Assembly: GCA_964057225.1 (NCBI GenBank)
Contig: OZ059900.1
Location: forward strand, 940,501 to 1,004,500
Length of the DNA stretch: 64,000 nucleotides
Direction of reading: 5' to 3'
Source: Auanema rhodensis
Taxonomy: Eukaryota; Nematoda; Chromadorea; Rhabditida; Rhabditidae
Part shown: piece by piece, positions 37,301-49,100 of the stretch
How positions within the stretch are numbered: the first letter of the stretch is position 1
How the letters are laid out: the number at the start of each line of letters is the position of its first letter
Made by a program: the position numbers and the translations under genes
Notes under the pieces: model-generated
Database searches by the model: none
What the model saw: only the letters and a program-made list of their open reading frames with translations
Told to the model about the DNA's origin: nothing

Positions 37301-39679
37301 TAAATTTCGATCATATTTGTTAAGATTCGAGAATCAAACACATAATACACGAAATAAGTCTATTTTTACAAGTTTGCACTGATATTTATTCATTTTGATC
37401 AAAAAAGGTCGAAAATAGAAAGAATTTTTGAAATTTCCGAGTTTTGAGTCCAATTTGGCTAAATCGCTCATATATATGATCAGAAGCATAGTTTTATTGT
37501 CTATGACAACAAAAATCATCAATTAAACGCTAGTGATGTTTAAATACTGATTTTCGCTCAAATAGCATTACTACACTAAGTATGGTCGTTTTTATGCCTT
37601 TAACACCATATACTCACCGATTTTTGGTACAAAATCTGTAATACTCGTAAATTTTGATCATATTCGTTAAGATTTGAGAATCAAACATACAATACAAAAA
37701 ATCAGTCTATTTTTATGAGCTTGCACTGATATATATTCATTTTGATCAAAAAAGGTCGAAAATAGAAAGAATTTTTGAAATTTCCGAGTTTTGAGTCTAA
37801 TTTGGCTAAATCGCTCATATATATGATCAAAAGCATAGTTTTACTGTCTATGATAACAAAAGTCTTCAAATATACACTAATAATGATTAAATCACTGAAT
37901 TTCAGTCAAATAGCATTACTACACTAAGTATGGTCGTTTTTATGCCTTTAACACCATATACTCACCGATTTTTGGTACAAAATCTGTAATACTTGTAAAT
38001 TTTGATCATATTTGTTAAGATTCGAGAATCAAACACATAATACACGAAATAAGTCTATTTTTACAAGTTTGCACTGATATTTATTCATTTTGATCAAAAA
38101 AGGTCGAAAATAGAAAGAATTTTTGAAGTTTCCGAGTTTTGAGTCCAATTTGGCTAAATCGCTCATATATAAGATCAAAAGCATAGTTTTATTGTCTATA
38201 ACAACAAAAGTCATCAATTAAACGCTAGTGATGTTTAAATACTGAATTTCGCTCAAATAGCATTACTACACTAAGTATGGTCGTTTTTATGCCTTTAACA
38301 CCATATACTCACCGATTTTTGGTACAAAATCTGTAATACTCGTAAATTTTGATCATATTCGTTAAGATTTGAGAATCAAACATACAATACAAAAAATCAG
38401 TCTATTTTTATGAGCTTGCACTGATATATATTCATTTTGATCAAAAAAGGTCGAAAATAGAAAGAATTTTTGAAATTTCCGAGTTTTGAGTCTAATTTGG
38501 CTAAATCGCTCATATATATGATCAAAAGCATAGTTTTACTGTCTATGATAACAAAAGTCTTCAAATATACACTAATAATGATTAAATCACTGAATTTCAG
38601 TCAAATAGCATTACTACACTAAGTATGGTCGTTTTTATGCCTTTAACACCATATACTCACCGATTTTTGGTACAAAATCTGTAATACTTGTAAATTTTGA
38701 TCATGTTTGTTAAGATTCGAGAATCAAACACATAATACACAAAATAAGTCTATTTTTACAAGTTTGCACTGATATTTATTCATTTTGATCAAAAAAGGTC
38801 GAAAATAGAAAGAATTTTTGAAGTTTCCGAGTTTTGAGTCCAATTTGGCTAAATCGCTCATATATAAGATCAAAAGCATAGTTTTATTGTCTATAACAAC
38901 AAAAGTCATCAATTAAACGCTAGTGATGTTTAAATACTGAATTTCGCTCAAATAGCATTACTACACTAAGTATGGTCGTTTTTATGCCTTTAACACCATA
39001 TACTCACCGATTTTTGGTACAAAATCTGTAATACTCGTAAATTTTGATCATATTCGTTAAGATTTGAGAATCAAACATACAATACAAAAAATCAGTCTAT
39101 TTTTATGAGCTTGCACTGATATATATTCATTTTGATCAAAAAAGGTCGAAAATAGAAAGAATTTTTGAAATTTCCGAGTTTTGAGTCTAATTTGGCTAAA
39201 TCGCTCATATATATGATCAAAAGCATAGTTTTACTGTCTATGATAACAAAAGTCTTCAAATATACACTAATAATGATTAAATCACTGAATTTCAGTCAAA
39301 TAGCATTACTACACTAAGTATGGTCGTTTTTATGCCTTTAACACCATATACTCACCGATTTTTGGTACAAAATCTGTAATACTTGTAAATTTTGATCATA
39401 TTTGTTAAGATTCGAGAATCAAACACATAATACACGAAATAAGTCTATTTTTACAAGTTTGCACTGATATTTATTCATTTTGATCAAAAAAGGTCGAAAA
39501 TAGAAAGAATTTTTGAAATTTCCGAGTTTTGAGTCCAATTTGGCTAAATCGCTCATATATAAGATCAAAAGCATAGTTTTATTGTCTATAACAACAAAAG
39601 TCATCAATTAAACGCTAGTGATGTTTAAATACTGAATTTCGCTCAAATAGCATTACTACACTAAGTATGGTCGTTTTTA
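31318..39679 (+). repeat. Long-range copy of block 1 (about 31 kb away)
   Basis: The tags of block 1 recur here in the same order: A(aaataaatc)-A/B-A-C at 31318 (696 in block 1), B(gtaattttt) at 33402 (2085), B(cagtcgattttt) at 34444 (3127), A(caattgaacg)-B(aaagcaaag) at 36182 (4170 and 5212), then A-C-B-A-B. Units from 36529 to 38613 align with 5559-7643 at a constant offset of 30970 bp. Whole dimers or single units have been gained or lost between tags. Both copies end at a forward-to-inverted junction (J1 and J5). Confidence 0.8.
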
Positions 39680-39730
39680 ATCGGTGAGTATATGGTGTTA
39701 AAGGCATAAAAACGAAAACATCACTAGCGT
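39656..39730. other. Inversion junction J5 with a small hairpin and a ~44-bp deletion
   Basis: The forward unit stops at tggtcgttttta (39679) and the other strand begins at atcggtgagtatatgg. The inverted repeats cgttttta (39672-39679) and taaaaacg (39707-39714) enclose a 27-nt loop. Directly after them the inverted unit lacks about 44 bp, since acatcactagcg follows the taaaaacg block almost at once. The 15-nt core tttttaatcggtgag is the same as in J1 and J3. Confidence 0.86.
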
Positions 39731-42061
39731 TTAATTGATGACTTTTGTTGTTATAGACAATAAAACTATGCTTTTGATCTTATATATGAGCGATTTAGCC
39801 AAATTAGACTCAAAACTCGGAAATTTCAAAAATTCTTTCTATTTTCGACCTTTTTTGATCAAAATGAATAAATATCAGTGCAAACTCATAAAAATAGACT
39901 TATTTCGTGTATTATGTGTTTGATTCTCGAATCTTAACGAATATGATCAAAATTTACAAGTATTACAGATTTTGTACCAAAAATCGGTGAGTATATGGTG
40001 TTAAAGGCATAAAAACCACCATACTTAGTGTAGTAATGCTATTTGAGCGAAATTTAGTGATTTAAACATTATTAGTGTTTAATTAATGACTTTTGTTGTC
40101 ATAGACAATAAAACTATGCTTCTGATCATATATATGAGCGATTTAGCCAAATTAGACTCAAAACTCGTAAATTTCAAAAATTCTTTCTATTTTCGACCTT
40201 TTTTGATCAAAATGAATATATATCAGTGCAAGCTCATAAAAATAGACTGATTTTGTGTACTGTATGTTTGATTCTCAAATCTTAACGAATATGATCAAAA
40301 TTTACAAGTATTACAGATTTTGTACCAAAAATCGGTGAGTATATGGTGTTAAAGGCATAAAAACGACCATACTTAGTGTAGTAATGCTATTTGAGCGAAA
40401 TTCAGTATTAAAACATCACTAGCGTTTAATTGAAGACTTTTGTTGTTATAGACAATAGAACTATGCTTTTGATCATATATATGAGCGATTTAGCCAAATT
40501 GGACTCAAAACTCGGAAATTTCAAAAATTCTTTCTATTTTCGACCTTTTTTGATCAAAATGAATAAATATCAGTGCAAACTTATAAAAATAGACTTATTT
40601 CGTGTATTATGTGTTTGATTCTCAAATCTTAACGAATATGATCGAAATTTACAAGTATTACAGATTTTGTACCAAAAATCGGTGAGTATATGGTGTTAAA
40701 GGCATAAAAACGACCATACTTAGTGTAGTAATGCTATTTGAGTGAAATTCAGTGATTTAATCATTACTAGTGTATATTTGAAGACTTTTGTTATCATAGA
40801 CAGTAAAACTATGCTTTTGATCATATATATGAGCGATTTAGCCCAATTGGACTCAAAACTCGGAAAATTCAAAAATTCTTTCTATTTTCGACCTTTTTTG
40901 ATCAAAATGAATAAATATCAGTGCAAACTCGTGAAAATAAACTCATTTCGTGTATTGTGTGTTTGATTCTCGAATCTTAACGAATATGATCGAAATTTAC
41001 GAGTATCACAGATTTTGTACCAAAAATCGGTGAGTATATGGTGTTGAAGGTATAAAAACGACCATACTTAGTGTAGTAATGCTATTTGAGCGAAAATCAG
41101 TATTTAAACATCATTAGTGTTTAATTAATGACTTTTGTTGTCATAGACAATAAAACTATGCTTCTGATCATATATATGAGCGATTTAGCCAAATTAGACT
41201 CAAAACTCGTAAATTTCAAAAATTCTTTCTATTTTCGACCTTTTTTGATCAAAATGAATATATATCAGTGCAAGCTCATAAAAATAGACTGATTTTGTGT
41301 ACTGTATGTTTGATTCTCAAATCTTAACGAATATGATCAAAATTTACAAGTATTACAGATTTTGTACCAAAAATCGGTGAGTATATGGTGTTAAAGGCAT
41401 AAAAACGACCATACTTAGTGTAGTAATGCTATTTGAGCGAAATTCAGTATTAAAACATCACTAGCGTTTAATTGAAGACTTTTGTTGTTATAGACAATAG
41501 AACTATGCTTTTGATCATATATATGAGCGATTTAGCCAAATTGGACTCAAAACTCGGAAATTTCAAAAATTCTTTCTATTTTCGACCTTTTTTGATCAAA
41601 ATGAATAAATATCAGTGCAAACTTATAAAAATAGACTTATTTCGTGTATTATGTGTTTGATTCTCAAATCTTAACGAATATGATCGAAATTTACAAGTAT
41701 TACAGATTTTGTACCAAAAATCGGTGAGTATATGGTGTTAAAGGCATAAAAACGACCATACTTAGTGTAGTAATGCTATTTGAGTGAAATTCAGTGATTT
41801 AATCATTACTAGTGTATATTTGAAGACTTTTGTTATCATAGACAGTAAAACTATGCTTTTGATCATATATATGAGCGATTTAGCCCAATTGGACTCAAAA
41901 CTCGGAAAATTCAAAAATTCTTTCTATTTTCGACCTTTTTTGATCAAAATGAATAAATATCAGTGCAAACTCGTGAAAATAAACTCATTTCGTGTATTGT
42001 GTGTTTGATTCTCGAATCTTAACGAATATGATCGAAATTTACGAGTATCACAGATTTTGTA
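39680..42061 (-). repeat. Inverted segment 3 of right-array subfamilies
   Basis: Inverted units: a short fragment 39680-39714, A/C-like 39715-40033, B2 40034-40381, E 40382-40728, K 40729-41076, C/B2 hybrid 41077-41423, E 41424-41770, K 41771 to the junction. Except for the first, which has A variants at its left end, all match subfamilies seen right of 42 kb. A rare accacc at about 40015-40020 is also present, reverse-complemented as ggtggttttt, at about 43425-43434. Confidence 0.86.
40034..41770 (-). repeat. 1042-bp tandem duplication (B2-E-K) in inverted segment 3
   Basis: The three-unit order B2, E, K occurs twice in a row: 40034-41076, and 41077 to the J6 join. E and K units match at an offset of 1042 bp. 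The second B2 is a hybrid whose left end carries C variants (aaaatcagtatttaaacatc). The K at 40729 ends with gtgttgaaggtat, as the right-array K units at 45842, 50703, 58344 and 60777 do in reverse complement. Confidence 0.82.
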
Positions 42062-42089
42062 TTTGTACCGATTTTTGGTACAAAATCTG
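42051..42089. other. Inversion junction J6 (inverted to forward), hairpin join
   Basis: The arms cagattttgta (42051-42061) and tacaaaatctg (42079-42089) form a perfect 11-bp inverted repeat around a 17-nt spacer containing tttgtaccgattttt. Beyond the 11 bp the arms go on as an imperfect palindrome of whole units, differing only at subfamily positions (gagtatcacag against caagtattacag). The spacer holds an extra tttgtacc not found in normal units. J6 is the reverse complement of J2b and J4b. Confidence 0.9.
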
Positions 42090-42716
42090 TAATACTTGTA
42101 AATTTTGATCATATTCGTTAAGATTCGAGAATCAAACACATAATACACGAAATAAGTCTATTTTTATGAGTTTGCACTGATATTTATTCATTTTGATCAA
42201 AAAAGGTCGAAAATAGAAAGAATTTTTGAAATTTCCTAGTTTTGAGTCTAATTTGGCTAAATCGCTCATATATATGATCAGAAGCATAGTTTTATTGTCT
42301 ATGACAACAAAAATCATCAATTAAACGCTAGTGATGTTTAAATACTGATTTTCGCTCAAATAGCATTACTAGACTAAGTATGGTCGTTTTTATGCCTTTA
42401 ACACCATATACTCACCGATTTTTGGTACAAAATCTGTGATACTCGTAAATTTCGATCATATTCGTTAAGATTCGAGAATCAAACACACAATACACGAAAT
42501 GAGTTTATTTTCACGAGTTTGCACTGATATTTATTCATTTTGATCAAAAAAGGTCGAAAATAGAAAGAATTTTTGAATTTTCCGAGTTTTGAGTCCAATT
42601 GGGCTAAATCGCTCATATATATGATCAAAAGCATAGTTTTACTGTCTATGATAACAAAAGTCTTCAAATATACACTAGTAATGATTAAATCACTGAATTT
42701 CACTCAAATAGCATTA

Positions 42717-43063
42717 CTACACTAAGTATGGTCGTTTTTATGCCTTTAACACCATATACTCACCGATTTTTGGTACAAAATCTGTAATACTTGTAAATTT
42801 CGATCATATTCGTTAAGATTTGAGAATCAAACACATAATACACGAAATAAGTCTATTTTTATAAGTTTGCACTGATATTTATTCATTTTGATCAAAAAAG
42901 GTCGAAAATAGAAAGAATTTTTGAAATTTCCGAGTTTTGAGTCCAATTTGGCTAAATCGCTCATATATATGATCAAAAGCATAGTTCTATTGTCTATAAC
43001 AACAAAAGTCTTCAATTAAACGCTAGTGATGTTTTAATACTGAATTTCGCTCAAATAGCATTA
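42717..43063 (+). repeat. Subfamily E unit (type example)
   Basis: E carries catagttctattg, tctataacaacaaaagtctt, cttcaattaaacgc and gttttaatactg. Other forward copies are at 51051, 58692 and 61124. Inverted copies (caatagaactatg) are at 8715, 13430, 40382 and 41424. E is the clearest marker that the inverted segments are related to the right array and not to their immediate left-array neighbours. Confidence 0.85.
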
Positions 43064-44799
43064 CTACACTAAGTATGGTCGTTTTTATGCCTTTAACACC
43101 ATATACTCACCGATTTTTGGTACAAAATCTGTAATACTTGTAAATTTTGATCATATTCGTTAAGATTTGAGAATCAAACATACAGTACACAAAATCAGTC
43201 TATTTTTATGAGCTTGCACTGATATATATTCATTTTGATCAAAAAAGGTCGAAAATAGAAAGAATTTTTGAAATTTACGAGTTTTGAGTCTAATTTGGCT
43301 AAATCGCTCATATATATGATCAGAAGCATAGTTTTATTGTCTATGACAACAAAAGTCATTAATTAAACACTAATAATGTTTAAATCACTAAATTTCGCTC
43401 AAATAGCATTACTACACTAAGTATGGTGGTTTTTATGCCTTTAACACCATATACTCACCGATTTTTGGTACAAAATCTGTAATACTTGTAAATTTTGATC
43501 ATATTCGTTAAGATTCGAGAATCAAACACATAATACACGAAATAAGTCTATTTTTATGAGTTTGCACTGATATTTATTCATTTTGATCAAAAAAGGTCGA
43601 AAATAGAAAGAATTTTTGAAATTTCCGAGTTTTGAGTCTAATTTGGCTAAATCGCTCATATATATGATCAGAAGCATAGTTTTATTGTCTATGACAACAA
43701 AAATCATCAATTAAACGCTAGTGATGTTTAAATACTGATTTTCGCTCAAATAGCATTACTACACTAAGTATGGTCGTTTTTATGCCTTTAACACCATATA
43801 CTCACCGATTTTTGGTACAAAATCTGTAATACTTGTAAATTTTGATCATATTCGTTAAGATTTGAGAATCAAACATACAATACACAAAATCAGTCTATTT
43901 TTATGAGCTTGCACTGATATATATTCATTTTGATCAAAAAAGGTCGAAAATAGAAAGAATTTTTGAAATTTCCGAGTTTTGAGTCCAATTTGGCTAAATC
44001 GCTCATATATATGATCAAAAGCATAGTTTTATTGTCTATAACAACAAAAGTCATCAATTAAACGCTAGTGATGTTTTAATACTGAATTTCGCTCAAATAG
44101 CATTACTACACTAAGTATGGTCGTTTTTATGCCTTTAACACCATATACTCACCGATTTTTGGTACAAAATCTTTGATACTCGTAAATTTTGATCATATTC
44201 GGTGAGATTCGAGAATCAAACACTCAATACACGAAACAAGTTTATTTTGACGAGTTTGCACTGATATTTATTCATTTTGATCAAAAAAGGTCGAAAATAG
44301 AAAGATTTTTTGAAATTTACGAGTTTTGAGTCTAATTTGGCTAAATCGCTCATATATATGATCAGAAGCATAGTTTTATTGTCTATGACAACAAAAATCA
44401 TCAATTAAACGCTAGTGATGTTTAAATACTGATTTTCGCTCAAATAGCATTACTACACTAAGTATGGTCGTTTTTATGCCTTTAACACCATATACTCACC
44501 GATTTTTGGTACAAAATCTGTAATACTTGTAAATTTTGATCATATTCGTTAAGATTTGAGAATCAAACATACAATACACAAAATCAGTCTATGTTTATGA
44601 GCTTGCACTGATATATATTCATTTTGATCAAAAAAGGTCGAAAATAGAAAGAATTTTTGAAATTTCCGAGTTTTGAGTCTAATTTGGCTAAATCGCTCAT
44701 ATATATGATCAGAAGCATAGTTTTATTGTCTATGACAACAAAAATCATCAATTAAACGCTAGTGATGTTTAAATACTGATTTTCGCTCAAATAGCATTA

Positions 44800-45146
44800 C
44801 TACACTAAGTATGGTCGTTTTTATGCCTTTAACACCATATACTCACCGATTTTTGGTACAAAATCTGTAATACTTGTAAATTTTGATCATATTCGTTAAG
44901 ATTCGAGAATCAAACACATAATACACGAAATAAGTCTATTTTTACAAGTTTGCACTGATATTTATTCATTTTGATCAAAAAAGATCGAAAATAGAAAGAA
45001 TTTTTGAAATTTCCGAGTTTTGAGTCCAATTTGGCTAAATCGCTCATATATATGATCAAAAGCATAGTTTTATTGTCTATAACAACAAAAGTCATCAATT
45101 AAACGCTAGTGATGTTTTAATACTGAATTTCGCTCAAATAGCATTA
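44800..45146 (+). repeat. Subfamily F unit (type example)
   Basis: F carries aaaaaagatcgaaa where all other subfamilies have aaaaaaggtcgaaa, with attcgttaagattcgag on the left and usually gttttaatactg on the right. Other copies start at 47232, 49661, 53483, 55220, 56608, 61818 and 62860; a hybrid with G is at 54525. F is confined to the right array. Confidence 0.85.
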
Positions 45147-45494
45147 CTACACTAAGTATGGTCGTTTTTATGCCTTTAACACCATATACTCACCGATTTT
45201 TGGTACAAAATCTGTGATACTCGTAAATTTTGATCATATTCGGTGAGATTCGAGAATCAAACACTCAATACACGAAACAAGTTTATTTTGACGAGTTTGC
45301 ACTGATATTTATTCATTTTGATCAAAAAAGGTCGAAAATAGAAAGATTTTTTGAAATTTCCGAGTTTTGAGTCTAATTTGGCTAAATCGCTCATATATAT
45401 GATCAGAAGCATAGATGTATTGTCTATGACAACAAAAGTCATTAATTGAACACTAATGATGTTTAAATCACTGAATTTCGCTCAAATAGCATTA
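45147..45494 (+). repeat. Subfamily G unit (type example)
   Basis: G has attcggtgagattcgag, cactcaatacacg, gtttattttgacg, agaaagattttttg, catagatgtattg and cattaattgaacac. The unit after it begins ctacactaaggatgg instead of ctacactaagtatgg. Further copies start at 50008, 53830, 62165 and 63555. G follows F in most places, making an F-G dimer of 695 bp. Confidence 0.84.
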
Positions 45495-45841
45495 CTACAC
45501 TAAGGATGGTCGTTTTTATGCCTTTAACACCATATACTCACCGATTTTTGGTACAAAATCTGTGATACTCGTAAATTTTGATCATATTCGTTAAGATTCA
45601 AGAATCAAACACACAATACACGGAATAAGTTCATTTTTACAAGTTTGCACTGATATTTATTCATTTTGATCAAAAAAGGTCGAAAATAGAAAGAATTTTT
45701 GAAATTTACGAGTTTTGAGTCTAATTTGGCTAAATCGCTCATATATATGATCAGAAGCATAGTTTTATTGTCTATGACAACAAAAGTCATTAATTAAACA
45801 CTAATGATGTTTAAATACTGATTTTCGCTCAAATAGCATTA
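45495..45841 (+). repeat. Subfamily H unit (type example)
   Basis: H has gattcaagaatc, cacacaatacacggaataag, gttcatttttac, gaaatttacgag, cattaattaaacac and ctaatgatgtttaaatactg. Copies at 50356 and 57997 share cacgg; 60429 has cacga. It is followed by a K unit in all these places. Confidence 0.82.
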
Positions 45842-46189
45842 CTACACTAAGTATGGTCGTTTTTATACCTTCAACACCATATACTCACCGATTTTTGGTA
45901 CAAAATCTGTGATACTCGTAAATTTCGATCATATTCGTTAAGATTCGAGAATCAAACACACAATACACGAAATGAGTTTATTTTCACGAGTTTGCACTGA
46001 TATTTATTCAATTTGATCAAAAAAGGTCGAAAATAGAAAGAATTTTTGAATTTTCCGAGTTTTGAGTCCAATTGGGCTAAATCGCTCATATATATGATCA
46101 AAAGCATAGTTTTACTGTCTATGATAACAAAAGTCTTCAAATATACACTAGTAATGATTAAATCACTGAATTTCACTCAAATAGCATTA
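45842..46189 (+). repeat. Subfamily K unit (type example, 348 bp)
   Basis: K has ttttataccttcaacacc at its left end, ctgtgatactcgtaaatttc, cacacaatacacgaaatgag, tttattttcacgag, attcaatttgatc, gaattttccgag, ccaattgggctaaatc, actgtctatgataac and actagtaatgatt. Copies with the same left end are at 50703, 58344 and 60777, and an inverted one is at 40729. The right third is B-like, so K may be an old recombinant with a B-type unit. Confidence 0.84.
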
Positions 46190-49100
46190 CTACACTAAGT
46201 ATGGTCGTTTTTATGCCTTTAACACCATATACTCACCGATTTTTGGTACAAAATCTGTAATACTTGTAAATTTCGATCATATTCGTTAAGATTTGAGAAT
46301 CAAACACATAATACACGAAATAAGTCTATTTTTACAAGTTTGCACTGATATATATTCATTTTGATCAAAAAAGGTCGAAAATAGAAAGAATTTTTGAAAT
46401 TTACGAGTTTTGAGTCTAATTTGGCTAAATCGCTCATATATATGATCAGAAGCATAGTTTTATTGTCTATGACAACAAAAGTCATTAATTAAACACTAAT
46501 AATGTTTAAATCACTAAATTTCGCTCAAATAGCATTACTACACTAAGTATGGTCGTTTTTATGCCTTTAACACCATATACTCACCGATTTTTGGTACAAA
46601 ATCTGTAATACTTGTAAATTTTGATCATATTCGTTAAGATTCGAGAATCAAACACATAATACACGAAATAAGTCTATTTTTATGAGTTTGCACTGATATT
46701 TATTCATTTTGATCAAAAAAGGTCGAAAATAGAAAGAATTTTTGAAATTTCCTAGTTTTGAGTCTAATTTGGCTAAATCGCTCATATATATGATCAGAAG
46801 CATAGTTTTATTGTCTATGACAACAAAAATCATCAATTAAACGCTAGTGATGTTTAAATACTGATTTTCGCTCAAATAGCATTACTACACTAAGTATGGT
46901 CGTTTTTATGCCTTTAACACCATATACTCACCGATTTTTGGTACAAAATCTGTAATACTTGTAAATTTTGATCATATTCGTTAAGATTTGAGAATCAAAC
47001 ATACAATACACAAAATCAGTCTATTTTTATGAGCTTGCACTGATATATATTCATTTTGATCAAAAAAGGTCGAAAATAGAAAGAATTTTTGAAATTTCCG
47101 AGTTTTGAGTCTAATTTGGCTAAATCGCTCATATATATGATCAGAAGCATAGTTTTATTGTCTATGACAACAAAAATCATCAATTAAACGCTAGTGATGT
47201 TTAAATACTGATTTTCGCTCAAATAGCATTACTAGACTAAGTATGGTCGTTTTTATGCCTTTAACACCATATACTCACCGATTTTTGGTACAAAATCTGT
47301 AATACTTGTAAATTTTGATCATATTCGTTAAGATTCGAGAATCAAACACATAATACACGAAATAAGTCTATTTTTACAAGTTTGCACTGATATTTATTCA
47401 TTTTGATCAAAAAAGATCGAAAATAGAAAGAATTTTTGAAATTTCCGAGTTTTGAGTCCAATTTGGCTAAATCGCTCATATATATGATCAAAAGCATAGT
47501 TTTATTGTCTATAACAACAAAAGTCATCAATTAAACGCTAGTGATGTTTTAATACTGAATTTCGCTCAAATAGCATTACTACACTAAGTATGGTCGTTTT
47601 TATGCCTTTAACACCATATACTCACCGATTTTTGGTACAAAATCTTTGATACTCGTAAATTTTGATCATATTCGGTGAGATTCGAGAATCAAACACTCAA
47701 TACACGAAACAAGTTTATTTTGACGAGTTTGCACTGATATTTATTCATTTTGATCAAAAAAGGTCGAAAATAGAAAGATTTTTTGAAATTTACGAGTTTT
47801 GAGTCTAATTTGGCTAAATCGCTCATATATATGATCAGAAGCATAGCTTTATTGTCTATGACAACAAAAATCATCAATTAAACGCTAGTGATGTTTAAAT
47901 ACTGATTTTCGCTCAAATAGCATTACTACACTAAGTATGGTCGTTTTTATGCCTTTAACACCATATACTCACCGATTTTTGGTACAAAATCTGTAATACT
48001 TGTAAATTTTGATCATATTCGTTAAGATTTGAGAATCAAACATACAATACACAAAATCAGTCTATGTTTATGAGCTTGCACTGATATATATTCATTTTGA
48101 TCAAAAAAGGTCGAAAATAGAAAGAATTTTTGAAATTTCCGAGTTTTGAGTCTAATTTGGCTAAATCGCTCATATATATGATCAGAAGCATAGTTTTATT
48201 GTCTATGACAACAAAAATCATCAATTAAACGCTAGTGATGTTTAAATACTGATTTTCGCTCAAATAGCATTACTACACTAAGTATGGTCGTTTTTATGCC
48301 TTTAACACCATATACTCACCGATTTTTGGTACAAAATCTGTAATACTTGTAAATTTCGATCATATTCGTTAAGATTCGAGAATCAAACACATAATACACG
48401 AAATAAGTCTATTTTTATGAGTTTGCACTGATATTTATTCATTTTGATCAAAAAAGGTCGAAAATAGAAAGAATTTTTGAAATTTCCGAGTTTTGAGTCT
48501 AATTTGGCTAAATCGCTCATATATATGATCAGAAGCATAGTTTTATTGTCTATGACAACAAAAATCATCAATTAAACGCTAGTGATGTTTAAATACTGAT
48601 TTTCGCTCAAATAGCATTACTACACTAAGTATGGTCGTTTTTATGCCTTTAACACCATATACTCACCGATTTTTGGTACAAAATCTGTAATACTTGTAAA
48701 TTTTGATCATATTCGTTAAGATTTGAGAATCAAACATACAATACACAAAATCAGTCTATTTTTATGAGCTTGCACTGATATATATTCATTTTGATCAAAA
48801 AAGGTCGAAAATAGAAAGAATTTTTGAAATTTCCGAGTTTTGAGTCCAATTTGGCTAAATCGCTCATATATATGATCAAAAGCATAGTTTTATTGTCTAT
48901 AACAACAAAAGTCATCAATTAAACGCTAGTGATGTTTTAATACTGATTTTCGCTCAAATAGCATTACTACACTAAGTATGGTCGTTTTTATGCCTTTAAC
49001 ACCATATACTCACCGATTTTTGGTACAAAATCTGTAATACTTGTAAATTTTGATCATATTCGTTAAGATTTGAGAATCAAACATACAATACACAAAATCA

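Larger units (their letters stand above)
15394..39679 (+). repeat. Forward array block 3: about 70 units of A/B/C
   Basis: Order after the K/A hybrid: B15684, A16032, C16379, B16726, A17074, B17421, A17769, C18116, B18462, A18810, B19157, A19505, C19852, B20199, A/B20547, A20895, C21242, B21589, A21937, B22284, A22632, B22979, A23327, B23674, A24022, B24369, A24717, A/B25064, A25412, C25759, B26106, A26454, B26801, A27149, C27496, B27843, A28191, B28538, A28886, C29233, B29580, A29928, B30275, A30623, B30970, A31318, A/B31665, A32013, C32360, B32707, A33055, B33402, C33750, C34097, B34444, A34792, B35139, A35487, B35834, A36182, B36529, A36877, C37224, B37571, A37919, B38266, A38614, B38961, A39309, then a fragment to the junction at 39679. 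Confidence 0.9.
39990..43710. repeat. Large palindrome centred near J6
   Basis: Reading outward from J6, the left arm holds K, E, B2 (doubled by the 1042-bp duplication), then an A/C-like unit with accacc. The right arm holds one extra C-like unit (42079-42368, with the rare tttcctag), then K 42369, E 42717, B2 43064, and a C-like unit at 43412 with ggtggttttt. The same unit types, and the same private variant at the far end, show that the arms are copies of one another in opposite orientation. Confidence 0.85.
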
